Source of the DNA: Orthonyx spaldingii | Lineage: Eukaryota > Chordata > Aves > Passeriformes > Orthonychidae | Length of the DNA stretch: 64,000 nucleotides | Direction: 5' to 3' | NCBI GenBank assembly: GCA_013397795.1 | Contig: VZTJ01001391.1 | Span: forward strand, 729,482 to 793,481 | Part shown: positions 1-14,098 of the stretch, in pieces | Layout of the letters: each line of letters starts with the position of its first letter | Position numbering within the stretch: position 1 is the first letter of the stretch | Translations under genes and position numbers: made by a program | Notes under the pieces: generated by a model | Seen by the model: only the letters and a program-made list of their open reading frames with translations | Database searches by the model: none | What the model was told of the DNA's origin: nothing

Positions 1-3000
1 TATTACAGGGCTGTACTGTAATAATTACAGCCAGCATTGCATGCACACTCTGATAATTCACTTAAATTGCCTTCAGAACATGCCAAGAAAATCTCCTTTA
101 CCCAGAGAGAAAAAAAAAGATTTAAAAAAAAAAAAAAAAGAGAAACAAAAGCAAATTTGTACTTTTCATTTTGAACTATGATTTTTCCTTTTCCTATCTT
201 GTTTCATCTAGAAAAAAAAAAACAAAACCACCAAAAAGCTACCTAAATATAAATAGAGCATTTGCTGTTGTCTTTCTACTAAAGCTTTTAAATTTAAGGA
301 ATAATAGATGCCTGTCTAGACAACCCTAAAATTGTTTTAGTTACTGATGTATGGATGACTGATAAATGTCATCTTTTCTGCCTGCAGTGCGTTTTCCATC
401 CAGTCTAGTGACATTTGTCTATAGCTGACCTGAGTCTGCATTTTTCATTTGCATTAACCATTTAAATTTTACAACTCTGGAGCTTCAGGATTCACTGTTT
501 ACTGGAAAATACAATGCCATTCCCTCCGCCCCCCCCTCCACCCCAAAGGAGAGATGCTTTCTTTGCTTGTCACATGGCCATTTTTAATTAAACCAGCAGG
601 GAAGATTCTAATCAGACAAAGGCAATGGAATTTGCTTCATACCTTTCCAAGTGAAATAATTATTAATTCCCTAGTTTCACATTTCTCATACAGATAAAAT
701 GAAACAGGCAGCATGGGCAATGAAAGGAGGTTTCTATTTAAATATGGACACGTCTTTTGAAACAATGCAAAAGACAGTTAAGTATTTCATGGCAAATGAC
801 AAAAACATGGAGATGTGGAAATTAATAGGTTTACCAATTACTTTTAAAATATGCTTTATGCTATTAATTTCTTCAGGCATGTAATTGCAAGATGGTAGAA
901 TTACCTCATAGACAGATATCCATTACAAAAGAGAACAACTGCATTTTTACACACTTCTACTGAGAAATGTTTGTTGCTGCCTACTTTGCAATACAGAAGA
1001 TACTGATATTTTACTGTGTGAACCGTATTCTTCAAGCAACCACTGCTCAAACAAGACATGATTTTTGAAATGTGTTACCTGAAAGAACTGAACTCTATGG
1101 AAAATCTTTGCAACCTGTAAGTGGTCCCCTGATTTTGAGCATGGCTTGTTTTTCAAAGACCATGCCAATCTCAAATTGCAGCAAGCTTTTCCTGTTCACA
1201 GTTACTGCAGGCTTTTTTAAGGTTTGATCTTCTTAAAAAGTCACCAAAATAAATTCCATGGAAATTATTGTTTTCTGTGAATATGTTTGGCAACAAAGCC
1301 TGAATCTCTCTCATTACAAATATTCAAGATCACTTTTTCATTTCAGTACTTTTGCAATTGTAGCCAAGGTAAGAGCTGCAGGAAATGCTTTGCTTTTTTG
1401 TTGAACTAACAACAAAATGGCTTGGCTGGGAGGCCTAAAGCACAGTGTCCACCTTTGCATACATGAATAGTGCCATTAAGCGTGATGGATTTGCATACAT
1501 TCTATTAAGGGTGCACATAAGTAGTCCACAATAGACTTTTTGTTCTACTGATTAAGCTACATCAGGGAATCTGCCCTACAACAAAACCCTTGGGCAAATA
1601 TTTTCCCCTGCTGACTGGTAGCAGCTTTGGGAAAGTCTCACTCTTACATACCATTTTTTTCGACAGCTTTATGAAAAGGTTTCTCTTTGGTGTAAGCCTG
1701 TCAGGACTGTTCAGATGATACAGAGAAAGGCAACAATTTCTCCTGTGCCTTCCCTACCTGTGGCAGAAGTGCATCAATGCAAGACAGAAGTAGGGGCATG
1801 TACCTGCCCCTGTGTCAGCTAAATCTCACCCTACCTGGTACAAGACTCCCTGTAGTTCCCTTGGTCTCGGCAAATTTTCTCTTGGCATTTTTCTATCAAG
1901 CTATACCTCATTTGCTCCCATTCTGCAGAGCTGGCTTTAATATTTTCACCTCTCTAGCACAAACCAGCACAGAAGACATCAACTATCAAGCACTCCCAGC
2001 AGTCACAGCTAGAGTGGGAACGAGTTTGGGACACTTTTTTTTTTTTTTTTTAACCACTTCTGCTAAAAGTATAGCCAGATCCTAGAAAACAGAACTGAAC
2101 GGAAATGGTTGCTTTTTAACAAGCATAGAAGATACAATTTTAAGATAGGGCTTTTCACCAGGTCTAGGCAAATATCTCTGGCCCCAAATAAACTAACCCA
2201 AGGGTTCTTTTTAAATATTATCAAGAAAGCATATGCTCTGAGCTCAGAGGAAGTTGTAGCAAAAGGAAAACAGAAAACAGTTAACCTCCACCTTGTCTAT
2301 AAATCAGTGCAACAGATGTAAAAGTAAGTGTACATTTGGAACCTACTGACCCAGAACACCAGTGCTGAACTTTTGTTTTCTCTCCTCTCCAATATGACTC
2401 CAACCTGTGATTTTTGGTCACAAGGCAGAGAAGACAGAGTCGTTTTGTTCTTTTGCAAAATTCACGGAGAAACATTTCTACCTTGTCTTCTAAAGCATCT
2501 CCTTTCCTCAGGAGAGAGGTGAAGAAAGGTGTCATCATAGGACAACATCCAGTATTCAGACAATCTAAACCACATGGTGTTCTTAAATGCAGGCATCAGG
2601 TATTGCCAGACCTGAAGGAAAAAAAGTAAAACACAATAACACAAAATCACGGTAGAATTGGCCTAAGTGCTCTCTCATCAACATTCAGCAGCAGTTCGAT
2701 AGCAGAGGAGAAAAAAAAACACCCCACAGACACATGAGACGGAAAAAAGATAAAAGATGTCCTGAACGAAGAAAAATGTGTTATTTCTTAACTGAGCTGT
2801 GGATTAAGCAGAGGAAAGGGGGTCTGACATGGCCTGCAGCTCTTTGTTTATATGAACATCCTTCCAGTGATCTGAACCAACATCAGGTGGGAACACAGAG
2901 GTACTCCTCATCTATTTTCAGCACTCTGGCTCCTGTGCAAACTTAGAAAGGTACTAGGTACAAATTTGTGTGAAAGGCTAGGAAAAAAATTTATTTCAAT

Positions 3001-4552
3001 GCTTCATGCAGAATCTTCAAATTCAATGCTAGGAAGCACACTAGAGTTTTGCAGGCTCACATGTACTATTCATCAAGGTCCCAATCCTGCAGTTAAGCCT
3101 CTGTGAGCAGCCCTTTGTGGTCCATCCCAACTTTAGGAACACAGAGACTTATGCAAAGCTGAAAAGCATAGCAAGAAGAGTTCGGACACTGATTTGGCAG
3201 CTAAAGCAGGAGGTGTGAAAAAAACAATAATAACAAAATATAAAATATTTTTATAATTGTATACATAAGTACTTACGAATATATATAGTAGCAAAGTGAA
3301 AATTAGAAAAGCTCTTACAGGCCTTCATTTATTTCTTTTTTTAGAAAAGTCTTCTCAAAATTCTACATCTTTTTTAAAGGACTAAGGAGCCATTTTTCTT
3401 TGTGAGGTTGGTACACTCTATTGCAAACTAAACTCTTTACTTTGCACAAAAGGTGTAATGTCTTCCTGTGACATCAAAATTCTTCCTTCCTAACAGGAGA
3501 GTCTTATCAGAAGATTTTGGTCTTAGAATCCAGCTTGTACATGAAGGTGTAAATTTTGTAAGAGAACAGTAGTGTTAAAATGAAAGCAGATGCGCTGCTT
3601 TACAGATCTGGTTTTATATCACCTCCACAATCTGAAAATACTTTTCCAGAAACTGCTTGTGTTACACCAATACAAAAGTGATCTGAATTTGACCATTCAA
3701 GCTTTTTCAGGAGAAAAGGAATAAATGTGTGTTCTCCTGCAAAGGGGCAGATTTTTCTCTTTCCTTGGACTTTTTTGTTGTTGTTCTGACAGCTGAAGAA
3801 GGCAATTATTAGGACCATCTTCTATAAATTTCTGTTTATCATTTTTATTTGTTTATTTGTCTATTTTTAAGCTACCCTTCTATCTCACCTGCCTTTATTA
3901 AAAGGGTTTGCTTGACACCTGCAGGGAGATTCTTCATGAATTTCGACATACTATGCATCCATTTATGCATATCATGTGGCATTTAAACACAGAAATAATG
4001 CCATGCTATACTGGAGAAGATTGCATCCACCAAATATTTACCTGGGAGAGATAGGAGGCTAGACAGATGGATATTTGGAAATGATATTAAAAAAGAACAG
4101 GTTGCAAATTGCTTGATCAATATAGTACAGCAATGGAGAGAAGAACTGAAAAAGTCTGTATCCTATAGGGATAAGAATAAGTATGGGTCAGTGATGAGAA
4201 TTCAATTGCCATAATAAGAGTTGTAAATGAAAAAGCATAACTTTCATGCACGGGCAATAATTGCCTTTGCATCCAATGGTTAGTGCTTGAAATTAAAAAA
4301 AAAGCTATAAAACCAGAAAAATAACATGAAAAATAATAATGAACAGTTGGGTCCCACTGTGTGCAACTACTCTGTGTGCCCATTTTGCATCTGCAAATTC
4401 CTGCTTGTGCCCAAACATATTTCTGGAGCTAGTCCACAGAGCTTTTATAACCTGCTTCTAACAGCACTAATATTTAGTAGACATCTGCATTCAACTATTG
4501 CTTATTTTCAGATGTCTTCAAGGGCTAAGGAAATTGCATGAACTAAATGTTC

Positions 4553-4660
4553 TCTGTTTACAAATAGGGAAACTGAGACCTACAGAGAGCATAATTTGCA
4601 TATGGTCCTCTGGGGACTCAGGGGCAGGGAGGAATTTCGATTCATAGCGTAAGCCTCCTT
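4553..4660 (-). mobile_element. MIR-like ancient SINE fragment
   Basis: TACAAATAGGGAAACTGAGA, then ACAGAGAG, and later GCAGGGAGGAATTTCGATTC correspond in order to the reverse complement of the MIR core and the region containing its B-box. Strongly diverged, as expected for an element older than the bird-mammal split. Confidence 0.6.
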
Positions 4661-7600
4661 AAGAGTGGGAGATATTCAAGCCCTTTCTCTCGGGAAGAGC
4701 CCAGTCCCTATCCCCAGATGGAAGGATTATAGAAGAGTTTTTTGCCATAAAATACAAATACATGAAATACAAAATAGCTCAAAACAGTGCTTGCCAGGCA
4801 AGGAGGCACAATGCCTCTTGGTTCTGGGGGGTGAAAGGCTGCCCCTGCAAGCTGTGAGGTTTGGCACAACGTTTGTCCATGGCTAGGTGACAACCATGGG
4901 GTCACCCCTGGCTGGGCATCCTCACCCTTCCCTGGATGACCCCACTGTTTGACTTCCCCGTTGAACCCCCTGTTAGCTGTGGCCTTTAACAAAATCCCTC
5001 ACACCGCATGATCTCTACCTGAGAGTCCTAGCTAGAAAAATCATTTCCTCTACATCTTTTAACTCCTGACTCCAGACATTGTTCTTTTCTCTCAGAGAAA
5101 TTTCTTTGCATCCCCCTTGCTCAACTGCACGACTATAAAACATCTCTGTCTTCAGGAGTGTGTCTTTCTTGCCATCGTACGAATCAGATGTATAAAACAT
5201 GAGTCTTCCTTCTCAGCATGGGAGACTGTTGGTACAGACTCCATTACAATACAGCATCAATAACAACCCTTTTCATGTCCATCATATCAAATTCAGACCT
5301 TTATAACTTCCTGACATTTCTATTTTGCTGTCTGAATTTACCTGAGTGTTGATTCTTCCTAAAATAAAATTATTTAGGTTGTAAAAGTTTTCCAGATATT
5401 TCCAAGTGTTAGCTGAAAGACACATAAAAAAAAAAAAACAGTCCCAAGAATTTTAATTGAGATTTTATATTTAATTTGAAGAGGTTGAGAAACAAATAGA
5501 TCTTGATAATAGCTGAATTTTGGCCTAAGTGAGGAACTGTGCATAAATTAGTCTCCTTACTGCAGATTAAAACTACTTTTTAGCTTTTTAAACTTTTAAA
5601 TTGGTCATATCTGTAGGGAAGGGGAGTGCATGCATTTAAAAAAAGCCTATAACATATAAAATTTTCACACTAACAAACCTTCCATGTTACTTTATAAAAG
5701 ATGATACAGGATTCCAAACTGAATGAAGTTCACCAGTCTCCTGTGAGATCATGATAGCAATTTTCTCCTTACTATAAATCTCGTCCTTTTCAAATGATGT
5801 AGTTAAGTCCCTCCACAGAATTCTAAGATGTAATTTTTATGTGAAACTATTTGAAGTTTGCAATTTCAAAAATCTTGAAGAGATGAAAGATGTTAAAGGT
5901 TTTAAAGCTTGTTTGAAGGTTTGGAGTAGGGCAGTTGGGGAAAAGTTATTAAACTGTTATTTTGGGCTAATTCTCAGTTGTCATATATGTTGTATTGTCA
6001 CACACGTTGTATTGTCACATGTGCCTCATGATAAAAAGCAAGAGGCATATAAGTGCCATCAAGTTGAGTTTGAAAATATTTACAATTCTTTTACACTGGA
6101 GTATACAGCTAAATGAAGTTCAATACAATTGTGAACAAGTCCCCTCTCTCTATTTGCAAGAGCCCTTAGCAAGGTCTGTATTGCATGAGATCTTTGTTTA
6201 TTTGGGACACACTACATAAAGCAAGGACAAGAGTCAAGTGCCTCTAGTCAGCTGGAAAATGGGATTACCTGTTAAAACTATACTTTTTTTGGTTATTGCT
6301 TTCAGTCCTTTGTTTCCTATTTGAAACAAGGAGGCAGCATTTGCCCATGGCTTTAATTTCTACTTGCGCTGTTTCTGCCTGCTAGTGGCATATTACAGTT
6401 TGTAGCAGTCCAGAAAACCTAAAAGCCTAACTACAGGTGACTCCCCAGGCCTCCATGCATTATTTTCATCAATATTTCAGCAATACATGCTCAGGTCTGT
6501 TGTGCTGGGGAGGCTTTATTTCTGATTTTTTTAAATTTTTTTTTTGTTAGTGGGATAATACCAGACTTGTTTCTCCCTTCTCAGTTTAACATGACAGTCA
6601 GGGAACTCTACTTTTACCTCCCCAGAATACCAGAAAATGAAGTTTCTTGCACCTAGCAAAAGAAGATGTGTCAGTGCCCTGGCAGCAAAGTCAATGGAAA
6701 ACCTTACACTGGCTCCATCAAGGTCTGGATCCCACATATTAACCAATCTGCATTTTTCCTCTGTCTAGGTTCTTACATATCCTTGACAGCATTGCATGGT
6801 AGCAAGCAAAGCCCTCAAGTAGCATTTAAAAGTAGTAAGATTTGATTATATTTTGTTCAGTAAAGACTATGCACCCTTCTTACAACTCAAATGAGAGTTA
6901 ATGTCACTTCACAGAAAAAGAAGGAAACCAGATCATTCGAATTACATGATTGTTGATGGATTAATTTGTGACAGAAGAAAGTGAAAGTAAGGTGGTGACA
7001 AGGGGATTAGTTAACAAGATGCAGTAAGAATGCTAGGAGAGCTGCACTTGCTTTACAAATACACTAGACTTTTTGAAGATATTGCTAGCATGACAGATAA
7101 AGGGAATGTAGCTGCATTATATATTTAAATTTTCCAAAGGCATTTGAAAAGATACGGCACAAATGGCTTATTTTGAAAATAAAAGCCCATGTGATGAAGA
7201 GAAAGCTGCAAAATGAATTAAAATGTAAGAAGAAAGGAGGGGGAGGAAAGGAATAATGAATATAATACACTTAAAATGGAAGGTATTCTCCTGAGAAGTA
7301 TCACAGAGCTCTGCAGGCTTAAACCAGGGCATCTGAACCTTGTTATTTAATCTATATAATGCTTTGCTTATAGACTCTTATTTGACTGAATTGATGAAAA
7401 TACTTTATGGGATGCAGATGTAATTTTTTTACCTTTTTTATAGTATTTACACTACATTCAAAATATGAAGCTTCTTCCTTGATATCACAGAGATGGAAGA
7501 AAAGAATAGCAATATCCTTTTCGTTACAAAGCTCACATGCTTAATTGTTATAAAAATCCTTTCCCACTTCTCACATGGAAATTACTTTTCTGTAGTACCT

Positions 7601-8077
7601 CTGGTATGGCTCTTCTTACACTGGACGCCTGAAACATCTAGAAAAGAAGCACCTAGTGGAGTCTGTAACCCAGAGGTATTTCTTTTCAATTAGTTTCCCT
7701 TTTCAGCCTTTGTAAATCATTGGCTCATTACCTTCATGAGCTATGGTGTTATTAGATATCCATGCACAGATTTTACGTGGTCCCATTACCTGCAATTTTA
7801 TGATTACACTTGTAGAATGTGAGAAGCATCAATATCCCATTCTTTTTGGACAAGGGAAAAAGAGAGAAACTTAAATGTTTGGCCCCTTGAAAGTAACAAC
7901 ATAAGGTAGTGCAAAATTTAAGATATCACATAATCAAATCATTATGTTTAATGAAAATAATCAAAACATAACAGTCATTAACCCTCCATGAGACTCATGA
8001 GCCTAAACTCGGTTTGCCCTTTTGCAAAGAAAATGACAGAAAGAGCATAGAGTAGATTGAAGTCTAAAGCATTCACA

Positions 8078-8165
8078 GAGAGTCAGGTCTGCATTCAAGT
8101 CCTACTGCTGCTGGAACTAGACCAAGAATTTTCCTCCTCATAGCTCTGCCTGTTTCCATGTGAAT
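8078..8165 (+). mobile_element. Possible MIR-like fragment
   Basis: GTCTGCATTCAAGTCCTACT followed by TCATAGCTCTGCCTGTTTCC resembles the MIR order of B-box, then 'CTCTGTGCCTCAGTTTCC'. Weak; profile search would decide. Confidence 0.35.
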
Positions 8166-10392
8166 ACCTTAATTGCAAAACATTTGAAGTGTAAATTTAT
8201 CTTATTGGTGTTACTCTGTGCCTTATAAATGATTTAATAAGAAAAAAGGGATTGTCTCTTTCTTCTAGCACTGTTTTTCTGTCACATGGATGGACTTGTG
8301 TTCGACCACTGCCATGACAAAGGAAGAACAGGGACCTGAATCCAGTTTTTCCCAGCCCAAGGAAAGTGATATTAGCACTTAGTCTTGTGGTGACACAAGT
8401 CAAAAAAAAAAAGAGATGTGTTTCAGATATGTGCTTCATAAACTCCAATTCTAAGCAATATGTCTCTTCTGGGCAAGTGTCCATCTGTCCATATCCTCCT
8501 ATGGGGCTGTGGACAGTGATACAGAGGATAGTACCTAAGAATCATCTAAAGCCTATTTTGAGGACAAGATCCATAGGTGCCAAGACGTTTACCAAAAGAC
8601 ATATGGTGAAAAAATGGAGAAACTGAACCCACTGCTCTTAAGTTCATAACCTGTGTATAAAACATTCTTTTGCTCACATAGAGAGCATGCTATGGTACTT
8701 CTTGTCATTAGACACAATGTATTTTGGCTCCTGCCACATCAAAGTTTTGGTATTTTACCATCTTTTCACATTTGTTAGGTAATTTTGTCTCCTTTGCAGC
8801 TACAGTTTTGAAGGAAATGCTGAAATTTGCTGAAGAACATTGTAGAGTTTTTTGGTTTTGTAGTGGCACTTGCAGAGAATAACATTTCAGAGGACATTGA
8901 ATCAGGTTAAGTGTGGTTTCCCAAGAACGCTGGAACTTTCAGCCTGAATGCCATCTTCTACTTCCAAGCTGTGTTTCTTTAAGTGAGATCAGCAGAGGTG
9001 ATTAAATCTTCTGGGCCCTGATCCAACAGAAAAACTCTAGTGACTTGAACAAAGCTGTGGCAGACATTACATAAATAAGATAAACAGCCACTGTGTCAAG
9101 GATGTTTTTGCCAGCCCAGTTCAGGATAAAATATTCAGCATATCTCAAATTTAAACCTCTTAATTCTTCTCCAATCAAATACTACATGCAGATACTAAGA
9201 AATTTTTTGGAAGGCAAATGGTGCCTAAAGTAAATTTTTAATATGTCCAATATCAAGATTTACTGCTTGCTTAGGGAATATGGACTTCAGTTCTTTTCCA
9301 GCATGAATCATATAATCTTTTTTTTGTTGATATCCAGGCATCTACAAAATCCTCCAAAGGACAAGAAATTATGGAAGTATTTTGGCTCAGAAATTATAAA
9401 GAGAGAATTTAATATAAAAGATTTCAACTTACAATATATTTTTAGTTAGTTTTTGTTTTACAGTTGGGACAGGATATGTTACTTTGGGTTCTTAAAATTT
9501 TCTGAGATTTAGCTTTTAAATTCATGAATTGAAGAACATAGGCCACATGAAGGCATCCTTAAATTTGAACTTCATCTCCAAATAAATGTGCCTGTAGTAG
9601 AGAGAAAGAGAAAACATACATATGGTCTATAGCAAGCTTCTAATATATCTTCAAATAGTTGTTTATTGTGACCATTAGTGGTTGGAAGATATAGTTCTAC
9701 TCTGCTATGCACAACTACATTAAAACCAAAAATATGCATTTGGTCCTGAATTAAAGTGGAAAACAAACTGTGTAAAAATCCAACAGCAATTGGAAGGCAA
9801 AATATCAGGAAATGAATGGAAGTGAATTCTAGAGACAATAGGATAATTCAGAGGACATTGCTGATGTGCTCCGCTCTCCTTGAATTTCCCGGTCTGTCTT
9901 CAAGGTCATTTATGCATAATGTCAATGGATTGTGCTTGCTTTAATGAGGGCTATCATGCTCATCAGCATGATTTGGGGAACAGTCACAACTTCAAACTGC
10001 AAACTAAAGAAGGAAAACGTTGTTGACCATCACGTTTGCCTAGAAATTCAGAAGGAACAGAAATTTCAACAAGATGTAAAATCCAATCAGCAGAAAAAGT
10101 ACCTCTGGCTGCATGTCTACTGGACGGCACACAGTGTATTTTGATTCTTTTGTCATCTCTCCTTTCCAACTCCAGAAAGCCTCGAAATTTCTGTGACTTC
10201 TGTGAACCTGTTCTACTGTACACTGAGGATAGGTTCAGGAGTAACATAGCACAGACTTTGCATAGATCATCAGAAATCTACTGAGGGAAAATTGAAAACT
10301 TGAGGGAAGGCAGGGCAAACCCTCAGAGGAAGAACTGGCAGGAAACTATCCACCCGAAGACTTTCCCATTAAAGACTCAATGGTGAAAGGAT

Positions 10393-10456
10393 TAAAAACA
10401 AAAAAAAAAAAACAAACAAAAAACAAACAAACAAAAAAACAAACAAACAAAAAACA
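10393..10456. repeat. (AAAC)n simple repeat
   Basis: A-rich run with AAAC/AAAAAC units on the plus strand. Frames of Lys/Gln/Asn over it are spurious. Confidence 0.9.
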
Positions 10457-13400
10457 GGTGTTAGTTGTGGAGGTTTTTTTGTATTCTGGATTATTGGCTC
10501 TGCATTTGGTGCTCCTGGCCATGACATGCATTTTGGTTGCCTTAATATATTCTACTGGCATTTTAGGATTGAGAACCCAAACATCAGGTCAATCAAGGCT
10601 CTTTTGTAACAAGCTGCAAATTAACACCACATGGCAGAAGGTATATAGGTATATCAGTTTCGGCAGCTTTTATTTTAGAATGTGGGGAGTATATTAGGTA
10701 TGGAATGGCCTTGCTGCTCAGGCAAACATTAAGTACTGAATAGCAAATGAAATAGGATTGGCTAATTTTAACATCAGTATAGATGCAAAATTGTTGATGC
10801 TAGCTTATTGCTACAGGGAGGTGTTAGCTGTCAGATCCTATTGATTTCAGCTTAGATGTCTTAATTAGTCAATCCTATTGATTTTGATGAGGATGTCATG
10901 AAAAATAATTACTCTACATTCACCATAGTCATTTTTCTATTTTAGCATATTTTCTCCTTCGAAAATCAGGCTTCTTAAATTGATAATGGCACTAATACCA
11001 GGAAGGCAGCCAGATTATTTGGTGTAAGAATCAAAACTAGACTCCTAAGACCACTTATCATCATTTTGACAGTTTTTGAAACAGACCACCAGAGCTACAC
11101 TCAAAACTGTCAAAAAAAGTTGTGTTTCAATACTGCTTCTTCCCCAAGGTCTGATTACAGTTCGGTATTCTTAACTTACTTATTGAATTTTCCCTCAAGT
11201 AGTCTTTGTGCCTGAAAATTGTTGAACTGTTCCATCGTATTAGCAAGAAATGCTTGTTCTAGTAGTGTATAGCAGGGACAACAAACCTCAACCAGGGCTA
11301 TGTCACCTCATTCATTTTTCCACACTTCTCACTTATTTATTTCACGTCTGACATCTTCTCTATGTCTTTGTATGATCAAAGTCAGAAAAACTAGTTTTTG
11401 GTGCACTGAATATGGATCCAAGAGTATTTTTATCAAAAAATATTGCATTTGGTTAAAATCAATATACATATTTTATAACATATTTCAGTTTAGTCTCCAG
11501 TGTTGTTTGGGTCATGCTTTAATTTAAAATTAATCACATTTTACAGACAGAAGACCACAAGTAAAAGACTAAATTCATAGAATAATGAATAACCACACTC
11601 TAATGTGAACATATTTATACAAACTGCAAGAAAAGTTCTCCAGAACTAGGATAGCAGGAAAAATTGCTTCTGCTGCTTTTATTTAAATAATAAATTAAGA
11701 AATACATACATGCACGCATAAATAAATGCAATAAAGTCAGCAATCTTCATGAAAATTACCGAAGATCTTCAGGAAATATTTTTAATCTACCAAAGTAGAG
11801 CACAAAACTTTGACCACACAATGGCCCTATCCATGTGATTCTGACTATCTTCCCAAGTAAGGTTAACACAAACTTTTAGTTTTTCTCTTTACCAAGCCTG
11901 TCCCAAAGATTTCCAGTTAAAGCTGGTTGTCTATCACCAGTTTTCCAACGTGATTAGGAAAAACAGGTCCTGAGTTTTAAGAGCTGAGTAGATTCTTTCA
12001 GGGGCTAGGAATACTACTTTTGGAAGTAGAACTGCACAAAGATATGAACATATTTATGAACTAAAAGCAGAAACCTGATGTAATGACATTTGACAACAAA
12101 AAAATGGAGTCCATATTTCAACAATCTCTTGCCCATTCCTAAAGAGATTTTTCCCCTCATAATGTTGAGATTGGGGAAAGTAACAGAATATAAAATCGGC
12201 ATGCAATAAACAGAGAAAATGTTTCTTGACAGATTGGCTCACTGCAAAAGACTATTCTCTGCATAGATATGAAGTTCCTTGGTTGTTGTCTTACCAGTCT
12301 TTGGAGCATCATTGAAATAAAAACTCATCACCTTCTATTAGTCCAGAAGTAACACTGGTGAGCTGCAAGGCTACTCCACATATTCTTCTTGCAGTGTTAC
12401 CTGCTTGTTTTGAGAAGTCAAGGATGAAACAAACTAAAGAGATCCCCTGCAGCTTATATCTAGGACATTGTGATGTTGTGCATATGCCCTGCTTTCACAG
12501 AAAAGTAATATCATTTTTCTAGTAATTTATACAACAGAATGAGCTGAAGACAGTTCATGGACTAATTTCTAACAGCAGAAGAGGAAACACTGTATTAAAA
12601 CCTTAATTTAGATTGGATTCTGGTAGTTTAAGAGGATAATATTTGGTTCACATAATTGTACTGAACGCATATCAAAGATTCTGAGAATCATGTAGTTACA
12701 ATATCTACAAAGACAATGAACATTTTGTAAAGCCTGTTGGATTTGTTTTATATCAGGAGTAATTGTCTGACTATATAAACCTGTGTCACATCTACTATAA
12801 TAAATAGTGGCTTATCATAGACCTGAGATTGATTTCTTAAAGTATAAATTTTTATAAATTCACTGTTAAAGCATCATTTATTTCAGTGTTTTAATGTGAT
12901 GGTATGTAATTGTCTTGCTATTTTATTATAAATCAGCATTTTCCTGGCATAGCACATTCTACTTGCTTCAATATGTATATGTCCCTCTTGAAATCAGGTC
13001 TTTTTTCAGACTTTCTGAGCACCTGCTGCCTGCTGGGATGGGCAGGAATGGAAGTATAATTTTCCCAGTACCTCAGAAATTAAGGAAAAAACCAAGGAAA
13101 CAAACAAATAAAAAACAATCCCAAGAACATCTATAGGAATTCAGTTCTGAGAGAAGTTTAAAGGAACTGGTGTTTTGTGTGGGATTTCACATTTTAATAA
13201 TCTATATGTTTGTTTTGTGACATTCTCTCTGAAGGTCATTTTTGAATCTTGCCAAATTTATACTCTATTGCTGTATCAGCTTTTTCTTCTGTGAGGTGTC
13301 AAATCTGCCCCTTTCTCTTTGTGCCTTAAATGTTCAGATTTGAGCCCAAAGCCTAAGCTGTGGAAACTGGCCAGAAAGTTCAATGATACAACAAAGCAAT

Positions 13401-14056
13401 CCTTGGTGAACTTTGTGACTTTAATTTTAAAAACATTTTATATCTATTTTTTATTCAGCTGTACAAGTTAAGTATAATGTGGTCACTTAGATCTTCAGAG
13501 ATACTGTGACTACTGTATTTGTAGTGTGCAAGATCTAATAACCAAGAGAGGATTTTTTACATTTCAATATACCCTCTTGAATACCAAGAGAATTGTTTTA
13601 TATCTTTGTCTGCAAAGAACAGTGTTATAGGAATGAAAGATCTCATGCTGCAAAATGACTAGGCCAGAAGGAGGTTTCTTTGTGTTACCTCCTGAGTTCC
13701 TTCCAGATGATCCTCACAAAATTGAGTTTAGTTCAGTGTGTAAATTAAGGTGATGGTCTATAGCATGCAAAACTTTTATGATTTTAAAGGGGAAAAAATA
13801 GTGTCTTCAGGTGGCATATTAAGCTGGAGTTTCTGTGGAAGAAGGAAGACATTTATCTTACTTTGGATATCTAAGTTAGTGTATACGTAAAATTTAAAAT
13901 GATATTGCAGAATGCAGTTTCTTCCTAAAACTGAAGAAACAGCTGGAATAATTCAATGTTTATTATGTAATTGACAGAGAACCAAGAAATTGAATCTGCT
14001 AAGAATTCCTAAAACATTGTGCCAGTCTTTATGTGCATGCAGCTGTTAATCAATGT

Positions 14057-14098
14057 AATATAAAATATATATACATATATAACTCATATGTATATGTA
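14057..14098. repeat. AT-rich alternating purine-pyrimidine stretch
   Basis: TATA/ATAC-type alternation including ATATATATACATATAT and ATATGTATATG. Low-complexity DNA. Confidence 0.7.
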
